In this document: positions 57,019-64,000 of the stretch, one piece after another
How the letters are laid out: each line of letters starts with the position of its first letter
Position numbering within the stretch: the stretch's first letter is position 1
NCBI GenBank assembly: GCA_030426355.1
Contig: JAUHYQ010000003.1
Span: 1-64,000, forward strand
DNA length: 64,000 bases
Source: Gammaproteobacteria bacterium
GTDB taxonomy: Bacteria; Pseudomonadota; Gammaproteobacteria; Steroidobacterales; GCA-2729495
Direction: 5' to 3'
Position numbers and translations under genes: made by a program
The notes under the pieces: model-generated
Told to the model about the DNA's origin: nothing
The model's database searches: none
The model's input: only the letters and a program-made list of their open reading frames with translations

Positions 57019-57596
57019 CGAAACCAGTCACTTTCCAGACTGAAATCACCGCGCCAGAACGTCAGCATCGCAAGTGGCCCGGGCAATTTCTGCCAGTCCA
57101 GCACTGCACGCAACGCAAACTCATAACGCGACGGGTCATCGCTCAAACGATCATCTATCATCCGAAAGTCGCGCAGCTGCCCTAAATAGCGCAGCGCAGA
57201 AAACAATGTCGCATAGCTGTTCACCGTTTGATCGGCGACATTGCGCACCAGATAACGCTGACTGACTGACAGGTACTCCACCTCATACTCAAGCTGGCCG
57301 GTGCTGATGACTTCGTTGGCCCAGAAACGTCGCTGTCGCACGACCTCATGCTGAAACGCAATACGCAATGTCACGCCATTCTTGAGCGCTTGCAAGGCAT
57401 CGTCATTGAGCACGAGATCGACCCGTGCGTCCGCGAGCCAGACATCGCCCTCCAATCGGGCCGTTGCGTTGATAACTTCAAAACGCCCCTCCGCCGCCTC
57501 GCTAGCCTGCAGCCACACCCCAAGCAGCAGCAGCACCGCAGCCTGTCGAAAGCGCGGCGACCGTGAGTTGCCATGAGTGGAAAACCTTACAGACAT
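57000..57596 (-). CDS. DUF4390 domain-containing protein
   Basis: Signal peptide; position between ntrY and rsmB; FEVINATARLEGDVWLADARVDLVLNDDALQALKNGVTL. Confidence 0.85.
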   Translation of the reverse strand: MSVRFSTHGNSRSPRFRQAAVLLLLGVWLQASEAAEGRFEVINATARLEGDVWLADARVDLVLNDDALQALKNGVTLRIAFQHEVVRQRRFWANEVISTGQLEYEVEYLSVSQRYLVRNVADQTVNSYATLFSALRYLGQLRDFRMIDDRLSDDPSRYEFALRAVLDWQKLPGPLAMLTFWRGDFSLESDWFRWTPKK

Positions 57597-57615
57597 AGAA
57601 CGTGAGCCATGAAAA

Positions 57616-58938
57616 TCAGCCAGCAGTGCGTTCCATTAGAGCATAATAAAAACCGTCGGTTGTATGGCGACCGGGCAGCAGATAAGCCCCGTGGTCAGCG
57701 GGCTCTGTCAGCCCTTCTGGAAGCAACCCGCGCAAATCAAGACCGACGGCGGTGTTCTCGCCAGCCAGAAAACCAGCAACCACATCCTCGTTCTCTGCAT
57801 GCAACACCGAGCAAGTGGAGTACAACAAGCGTCCGCCGGGCTTCAGCAACCTCCACAATTGTTTCAGCAGTGCGCGTTGCGTTTGCTGCAACTGGTTCAC
57901 GTCATCGGCACGACGTAAAAAACGTATATCAGGATGACGCCGAATGACGCCAACAGCAGAGCACGGCGCATCGACAAGGATACGATCGTAAAACTCGCCG
58001 TCCCACCAGTTGTCGGGCAGCAGTGCATCGCCGCAAACCACGTTCGCTGACAAGTGAAGCCGCTGCAGGTTTTCACGCACGCGCTCAAGCCGCTGCTCCG
58101 AATTATCCAATGCGGTGATGCGGGCGGCGTTGTCCGCCCACTCCAGAAGGTGGCCTGTCTTGCCGCCCGGCGCCGCACACGCATCGAGCACACTCATGCC
58201 CGGTTGTGGCGCCAGCAGCATGGCGGGAATCTGTGAAGCCGCATCCTGCACGCTGCACTCGCCGGCAGCGAAACCCGGCAACTCGTCAACCGCTGTCGCA
58301 TCGGCCAACACAACCGCTGCTGGCAATGCCTGCAACGGCGCGGTTGCAAATTCATTTATTGTATTGGCGCGGGCAAGCCAGTCCGCACGCGTGGTGCGCA
58401 TGCGGTTGATACGCAGCCACATCGGCGCCTGCTGATTGCCTGCTTCCAGAATAGACCGCCAATCATCGGGCCAGTCTTGCTGCACACGTTCGATCAGCCA
58501 CTGCGGATGTTGCCAGCAAGCTTCAGGTTCATGTTGCACGGCTGCGAGCAGATCGTCGCGCTCGCGCAAAAAACGCCGCAGCAAAGCATTGACCAGCCCG
58601 CGCATGCCGGGTCGCCCCAGTTCGCGCGTTGCGTCCACCGTCGCTGACACCGCCGCATAATCCGGCTGCTGAGAATCAAGCAGCGCGAACAGGCCTGTGG
58701 AAAGTAAAGCTTCAACAATCAAATCACGACGGCGAAACGGCCGCTCAACCAGTTTGCCGATGATGTAACGATTGCGCAGATGCGTACGCAGAGTGCCGAA
58801 TACCAGCGCGCGCACAAATGAACGATCGCGCTGCTCCAATTCGTCGGCCCCGGCATGGCCCAGGGCATCGTTCAGATTCCGGCCACTGTGCACCACCTGA
58901 TGCACCGCGGTGGCGGCTATCGCCCGGGTTGTTTTCAA
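57616..58938 (-). CDS. rsmB: 16S rRNA (cytosine(967)-C(5))-methyltransferase
   Basis: VLDACAAPGGKTGHLLE; VDAPCSAVGVIRRHPDI; LLYSTCSV. Confidence 0.95.
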   Translation of the reverse strand: MKTTRAIAATAVHQVVHSGRNLNDALGHAGADELEQRDRSFVRALVFGTLRTHLRNRYIIGKLVERPFRRRDLIVEALLSTGLFALLDSQQPDYAAVSATVDATRELGRPGMRGLVNALLRRFLRERDDLLAAVQHEPEACWQHPQWLIERVQQDWPDDWRSILEAGNQQAPMWLRINRMRTTRADWLARANTINEFATAPLQALPAAVVLADATAVDELPGFAAGECSVQDAASQIPAMLLAPQPGMSVLDACAAPGGKTGHLLEWADNAARITALDNSEQRLERVRENLQRLHLSANVVCGDALLPDNWWDGEFYDRILVDAPCSAVGVIRRHPDIRFLRRADDVNQLQQTQRALLKQLWRLLKPGGRLLYSTCSVLHAENEDVVAGFLAGENTAVGLDLRGLLPEGLTEPADHGAYLLPGRHTTDGFYYALMERTAG

Positions 58939-59882
58939 GCGCCCAGCACCAGACCACGCAGCTCGCGGGCGTTGGCAAACTGCCGGCCGCTGACCGCTTT
59001 GCGACCCGGCAACTGCACGCTGTGCAACAGCAATTCACCCGCACCGGTTTGCACCCGCAACGCGTCGTTGCTCAATCCGCTAACGGCACCCGGCAGCACG
59101 TTATCCGGTTTATCGGCAACGCCTGACGGGGCCAGGGACGACATCAGGCAGCGCAATGGCTCGCCGTGCAAAAGCGTCTGCGCGACCGGCCATGGATTAA
59201 AGGCGCGAATCTGCCTGTCAATTGCTGCAGCCGGCTTGTGCCAGTCAATCACACCGTCGGCCTTGCTGATGCGGGGCGCATGGCAAACACCGTCAGCGGG
59301 CTGCGGTTGGGCAGCAATCGCTTGTGCCAGCAGTGCATCGAGATTTTCCGTCAACAACCGCGCACCCAGTTGCGCAAGCCGATCATGCAGGGAACCGCCC
59401 GTATCATCATCAGCGATGTGCGTGCTCACGGTTGCATAGACAGGGCCCGTATCCAGCCCACGCTCCATCTGCATCAGACTGACGCCGGTCTCACCATCGC
59501 CGGCAAGTATGGCGGATTGTATCGGGGAGGCACCGCGCCAGCGGGGCAGGAGCGATGCATGCAGGTTGACGCACCCGAAGCGCGGGATACACAGCACTTC
59601 GGGCGGTAACAGCTGACCGTACGCAGCAACCACCATGAGATCCGCAGTTAATGCTTTGAGCCGGGCCTGCACCAGTGACTCGCTGAGTTTTTCCGGCTGC
59701 AATACCCGCAGACCCGAATCCACCGCGGCCAGCTTCACCGGACTTGCGGTCAGGCGCCGACCGCGGCCCGCCGGCTTATCGGGCTGCGTTATTACCGCGA
59801 CGACATCGTGGGAGGTTTGCAGTAAAGCACGCAGTGCCGGCACGGCGAAATCGGGCGACCCTGCATAGACGATACGCGCCAT
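58935..59882 (-). CDS. fmt: Methionyl-tRNA formyltransferase
   Basis: IVYAGSPDFAVPALRALL; CVNLHASLLPRWRGASPIQSAILAGD. Confidence 0.96.
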   Translation of the reverse strand: MARIVYAGSPDFAVPALRALLQTSHDVVAVITQPDKPAGRGRRLTASPVKLAAVDSGLRVLQPEKLSESLVQARLKALTADLMVVAAYGQLLPPEVLCIPRFGCVNLHASLLPRWRGASPIQSAILAGDGETGVSLMQMERGLDTGPVYATVSTHIADDDTGGSLHDRLAQLGARLLTENLDALLAQAIAAQPQPADGVCHAPRISKADGVIDWHKPAAAIDRQIRAFNPWPVAQTLLHGEPLRCLMSSLAPSGVADKPDNVLPGAVSGLSNDALRVQTGAGELLLHSVQLPGRKAVSGRQFANARELRGLVLGA

Positions 59883-59887
59883 GCAGA

Positions 59888-60415
59888 TCAGAGCGCTTGC
59901 TGCGGAGTGACGCCGAGATCGCGCTTGCGCGCCTTGGCGAGTTTTTTCTTTAATCGTTGCCGTTTCATCTCAGAAAGGTAATCCACAAACAGCTTTCCCT
60001 CCAGATGATCCATTTCGTGCTGTATGCAGACGGCCAGCAGGCCTTCGGCGTCCAGCTCAAACGACTCCCCCGCGCGATTAATGGCTTTGACGCGGATGCA
60101 CTCGGCGCGCTCAACAGCTTCGTATATTTCCGGCACCGACAGACACCCCTCGTCACCCTTCACTGTACCTGACTGCGTCACGATTTCCGGATTGATAAGC
60201 ACCAGCGGATCCGAGCGATCCTCGGAGATATCGATCACCAGCAAGCGCTGGTGCACGTCCACCTGGGTGGCGGCGAGGCCAATGCCCGGCGCAGCGTACA
60301 TGGTCTCAAGCATGTCGTCCGCAAGTTTCCTGACGGCATCATCCACTTTGGCCACGGGAGCCGCCACGGTTCTAAGCCGCGGGTCCGGATATTCAAGAAT
60401 TTCCAATAAAGCCAT
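59888..60415 (-). CDS. def: Peptide deformylase
   Basis: [41 protein letters not shown]. Confidence 0.97.
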   Translation of the reverse strand: MALLEILEYPDPRLRTVAAPVAKVDDAVRKLADDMLETMYAAPGIGLAATQVDVHQRLLVIDISEDRSDPLVLINPEIVTQSGTVKGDEGCLSVPEIYEAVERAECIRVKAINRAGESFELDAEGLLAVCIQHEMDHLEGKLFVDYLSEMKRQRLKKKLAKARKRDLGVTPQQAL

Positions 60416-60618
60416 GGTTTTACCTGCTATTTCACTGGTATCCTGCTGTGAAATCGCCTCTACTTTATGTTATATGAGCGTGATAGCTGCCCCATTGCGC
60501 CCTCAGGGCGGAAACCTGTGGCCGGAACCGGTTCACAGTTTCCCCGCTCAGGGTTGGGCAGAATTATAGCAATGCCGCTCTGGTGGTCGGCATGCTGTTT
60601 ACTAGGGATGGAGCGCCA

Positions 60619-61686
60619 ATGAAAAGCTGCCTCAACGCTGGAACATGGAAAGCCCTGCGTAGTGCATTGTTTGCTGCCCTGCTGGTCGTCGCGACCGGCG
60701 CGGGGGCCCAGTCCGGGGATACGATCGAGCTGAACCCCGAGCACCCTGACCGCTATGTCGTGGTCAAGGGCGACACGCTGTGGGATATCTCGGCCATGTT
60801 TCTCAAGGAACCGTGGTACTGGCCGGAAATCTGGTATGTGAACCCCCAGATAGAGAACCCACACCTTATATATCCCGGTGACGTGCTTACGCTGGTCTAC
60901 GTTGACGGCAGGCCGCAATTACGCCTGGAACGTGGTAGCGGCACGGCACGGCTGTCCCCAACGGTGCGCACAACTGCCAGCGATGAGGCCATTACCGCGA
61001 TTCCCTACAGTGCGATCGCGCCGTTCCTGCGCGGCGGCATGGTCATGGACAAGGATGAAGCCGATTCGCTGCCTTATATTGTCGCGCTGCGTGATCACCT
61101 GATCGCCGGGGCGGGCAACGAGATTTACGTCAGCGATATTGATGACAGCACCCCGCTGGGTACTGAATTCGCCGTACTTCGCCTGGATGACAAACTGAAA
61201 GACCCGGAAACCGGTGAAGTGCTGGGCTACGAAGTGGTGTACCTCGGCAATGCTGAACTGCGCGGGACCGGCAGCCCTGACACCCTGTTCCTGACCGATT
61301 CCGACCGTGAGGCCATGCGCGGCGACAAGGTGCGACTGGTGGATTTGCGCCTGCCGCTAACCTTCTTCCCCAAAGCGCCTGCCAAGGCCGTGGATGGCAG
61401 CATCATTTCGGTGGTCGACGGTGTCGCACTGATTGGTCAATACCAGATGGTCATTATCAATCGGGGCGCTGAAGATGGCCTCGAGTCGGGTAGCGTATTG
61501 TCTATCTGGCAGCGCGGCAAAACCGTTCGCGATCCCAATGCCAAAGGATTCGGCAAAAAAGTGGCCTTGCCCGATAACGTTGCAGGTACTGTAATGGTCG
61601 TGAAGGCCTATGAAGATGTCAGCTATGCGCTGGTCATGGAGGCCGTTTCCGAAATGCGCGTCGGAGACCGGGCGGTTAACCCCTGA
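60619..61686 (+). CDS. LysM domain-containing protein
   Basis: Signal peptide; YVVVKGDTLWDISAMFLKEPWYWPEIWYVNPQIENPHLIYPGDVL. Confidence 0.95.
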   Translation: MKSCLNAGTWKALRSALFAALLVVATGAGAQSGDTIELNPEHPDRYVVVKGDTLWDISAMFLKEPWYWPEIWYVNPQIENPHLIYPGDVLTLVYVDGRPQLRLERGSGTARLSPTVRTTASDEAITAIPYSAIAPFLRGGMVMDKDEADSLPYIVALRDHLIAGAGNEIYVSDIDDSTPLGTEFAVLRLDDKLKDPETGEVLGYEVVYLGNAELRGTGSPDTLFLTDSDREAMRGDKVRLVDLRLPLTFFPKAPAKAVDGSIISVVDGVALIGQYQMVIINRGAEDGLESGSVLSIWQRGKTVRDPNAKGFGKKVALPDNVAGTVMVVKAYEDVSYALVMEAVSEMRVGDRAVNP

Positions 61687-61719
61687 CTCTCTGTTACTGA
61701 CAGCTGGTAAAAATACCGG

Positions 61720-61757
61720 CGGGCGTGTATCGATGTCGATGCACGCCCGTTTTTTTT
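61720..61757 (+). terminator. Intrinsic terminator after the LysM gene
   Basis: CGGGCGTG...CACGCCCG stem followed by eight T. Confidence 0.85.
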
Positions 61758-61780
61758 GCACCCGTTTTGATTGAGATCGC

Positions 61781-62743
61781 ATGTCACCGGAACTCTGGCT
61801 GGAACAACCCGATCACCACCTGCTGACGCTGGACGACCCGCGCTACCCGCCGCTGTTACGCGATATCCCTCGGCCGCCTGAACAGCTATACGTGGCAGGC
61901 AATCCTGATGTATTGAGCCTGCCGCAACTCGCAATCGTCGGCAGCCGCAACGCCACGCCAGGCGGGCTTGATACCGCCCGGCAGTTTGCTGCCCATCTGG
62001 CTGAATGCGGCCTGGTCATCACCAGCGGACTGGCGCTGGGTGTGGATGCGGCGGCTCATCAGGGTGCGCTGAGTGCATTGATGGCCGGCAGCTCGGGCCT
62101 GACGGTCGCTGTACTGGGCTCAGGCCCGGATGAAATCTACCCGCGTACCAATACCGCTTTGGCGGAAAAAATTATCGCAGCGGGCGCGCTGGTTTCGGAA
62201 TTTCCGCCGGGCACTTCACCGCGTAAAGCTCAGTTCCCGCAGCGCAACCGCATCATTGCCGGCATGAGCCTCGGCACACTGGTGGTAGAAGCCGGCATAA
62301 ACAGCGGGTCGCTGATCACCGCGCGGTTTGCCGGCGATTTCGGACGCGAGGTTTTTGCTATTCCCGGATCGATACACAACCCGCTGGCAAAAGGCTGCCA
62401 TCGTTTAATTCGCCAGGGCGCTAAACTTGTTGAGCAGGCGGCCGACATAATAGAAGAGATCGGCATAATTGTGCGCGCTATGACCCCCGAGTCCAGGCCC
62501 CAAACAGAACGATCAGACGTCTCCGAACCCGCGCTGCCAGCGGATCCGGATCACGCGGAGCTGCTGAATCTCATGGGTTATGACCCGGTCAGCATCAACG
62601 GTCTCGTCTTGCGCAGCGGATTGACGGCAGAAGAGCTTTCCTCCATGCTCCTGATCCTTGAGCTGCAAGGCAGGGTCGAATCGTTGCCCGGAGGCCGTTT
62701 CCAGCAGACCATCAAGACCAGTCACGGGATGGACCGCGCGTAA
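61781..62743 (+). CDS. dprA: DNA-processing protein DprA, apparently lacking the N-terminal domain
   Basis: HHLLTLDDPRYPPLLRDI; LAIVGSRNATPGG; GSGPDEIYPRTN; KAQFPQRNRIIAGMS. Confidence 0.93.
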   Translation: MSPELWLEQPDHHLLTLDDPRYPPLLRDIPRPPEQLYVAGNPDVLSLPQLAIVGSRNATPGGLDTARQFAAHLAECGLVITSGLALGVDAAAHQGALSALMAGSSGLTVAVLGSGPDEIYPRTNTALAEKIIAAGALVSEFPPGTSPRKAQFPQRNRIIAGMSLGTLVVEAGINSGSLITARFAGDFGREVFAIPGSIHNPLAKGCHRLIRQGAKLVEQAADIIEEIGIIVRAMTPESRPQTERSDVSEPALPADPDHAELLNLMGYDPVSINGLVLRSGLTAEELSSMLLILELQGRVESLPGGRFQQTIKTSHGMDRA

Positions 62744-63219
62744 TGAATGAAACCGTACTCGATGTACTGATGTACCTATTCGAGAATTTTTCCGATCAGG
62801 AATACGAGCACACGCCGGATCAGGTGGTACTGCGGGATGAACTGCTGCAGGCAGGCTTCGGCGAGCCCGAGGTTGATCGCGCGCTCGACTGGCTGGAGGA
62901 ACTGGCCACCACCGATGCCGAGCCGTTTGCCAACAACCCCGCAGACCGCTCCACCCGGATATACAGCGCACACGAGCTGGCCCGGCTGGACGTGGAATGC
63001 CGGGGCTATCTCGCCTATCTGGAACAAATCGGCATACTGTCGCCGGTGCAGCGAGAGGTCGTACTCGACCGCCTGATGGCGCTCGACACTCTGGATATCG
63101 AAGTGGAGCAGGTTAAATGGGTGGTGCTGATGGTTCTGTTCAGCCAGCCCGGTCAGGAATCTGCGTTCTCTCGTATGGAAGACCTTGTTTTTGAAGAGGT
63201 AAGCGGCTCCCTGCACTGA
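62743..63219 (+). CDS. smg: Smg / DUF494 family protein
   Basis: VLDVLMYLFENFSDQEYEHTPDQVVLRDELLQAGFGEPEVDRALDWLEEL. Confidence 0.95.
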   Translation: MNETVLDVLMYLFENFSDQEYEHTPDQVVLRDELLQAGFGEPEVDRALDWLEELATTDAEPFANNPADRSTRIYSAHELARLDVECRGYLAYLEQIGILSPVQREVVLDRLMALDTLDIEVEQVKWVVLMVLFSQPGQESAFSRMEDLVFEEVSGSLH

Positions 63220-63347
63220 TAAATCCCGGCAAACAGCGAGATTATTCCCGTGTTATTTAAGTGCTCCGCGGCTATGACCGCGGTTTGTCGCTTTAGGGGT
63301 CCGCTAAAAATGACAACCGTGAAAACCACAGTAGCAATATATAAGTC

Positions 63348-64000
63348 ATGAGTAACAGCGTCGTCGTCGTCGAATCGCCGGCTAAAGCCAAAACGATCGA
63401 AAAGTATCTTGGCCCGGGCTACACCGTGCTGGCCTCGTACGGTCATGTCAGAGATCTTGTGCCTAAAGAAGGTGCGGTTGATCCCGAGAATGGCTACGCG
63501 ATGCGTTATGACGTCATTGAACGCAACGAAAAGCACGTCAAAGCGATAGAAAAAGCTTTAAAGAATGCGGACACACTGTGTCTGGCCACTGACCCTGATC
63601 GCGAAGGCGAGGCCATCTCCTGGCATTTGCACGAACTCCTTAAAGAAAAAGGCGCGCTCAAAGGCAAGAAAGTTGAGCGCGTGGTGTTTTATGAAATCAC
63701 CAAGAACTCCGTGCAGGAGTCGATGAATAACCCGCGCGAACTTTCCGGTTCGTTAATCGATGCGCAGCAGGCGCGTCGTGCTCTTGATTATCTTTTCGGC
63801 TTCAATCTTTCGCCGCTGCTGTGGAAAAAGATCATGCCGAAGCTGTCAGCAGGTCGAGTGCAAAGCCCCGCTTTGCGAATGATTGTGCAGCGCGAGGAAG
63901 AAATTGAGGCATTCAACCCGCGCGAGTACTGGACACTGGAAGGCGAGGTCGCAACCGGTGACGCCGCATTCGGGGTGAGGCTCGCGGAGTATCAGGGCGA
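63348..64000 (+). CDS. topA: DNA topoisomerase I (truncated by window end)
   Basis: MSNSVVVVESPAKAKTIEKYLGPGYTVLASYGHVRDL; TDPDREGEAISWHL; frame open to 64000. Confidence 0.96.
   Translation, partial: MSNSVVVVESPAKAKTIEKYLGPGYTVLASYGHVRDLVPKEGAVDPENGYAMRYDVIERNEKHVKAIEKALKNADTLCLATDPDREGEAISWHLHELLKEKGALKGKKVERVVFYEITKNSVQESMNNPRELSGSLIDAQQARRALDYLFGFNLSPLLWKKIMPKLSAGRVQSPALRMIVQREEEIEAFNPREYWTLEGEVATGDAAFGVRLAEYQG

Overview
The window has two parts. (1) Positions 1 to about 9347 are the distal part of a chromosomal-type integron cassette array. I delimit 18 attC sites, 14 of them exactly 81 bp and one sequence family, bounding 17 cassette units plus the 3' end of one more. All recognisable cassette genes lie on the + strand. 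The integrase gene and attI are not in the window and should lie to the left. Cassette products are mostly small lipoproteins, membrane or secreted proteins, two GNAT acetyltransferases, small zinc-ribbon-like proteins and a putative HEPN-motif protein. No antibiotic resistance gene is recognisable. (2) From about 9.4 kb to the end is a conventional gammaproteobacterial-looking chromosome: POT peptide transporter, Gdx/SugE, HDOD protein, MBL hydrolase, tag, LemA, DUF2207, gltD/gltB, thiolase, AGCS symporter, FAH hydrolase, MATE, TRAP transporter, acs, 5'-3' exonuclease, HNH, pntAA/pntAB/pntB, priA, argS, SPOR, CapA, D-cysteine desulfhydrase-like, ntrX/ntrY, rsmB, fmt, def, LysM, dprA, smg and a truncated topA. 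The strongest observations are in the array: each cassette's two ends are complementary over about 8-13 nt, beyond the 7-nt R box; attC recombination boxes double as stop codons, SD-like sequences and start codons; several cassettes carry tiny leader ORFs abutting the main start codon; and one cassette encodes an RN-x3-H motif protein. Outside the array, the NtrX-like regulator has a degenerate AAA+ domain and DprA appears to lack its N-terminal domain. Everything was read by eye and from the ORF track; no database search was run.
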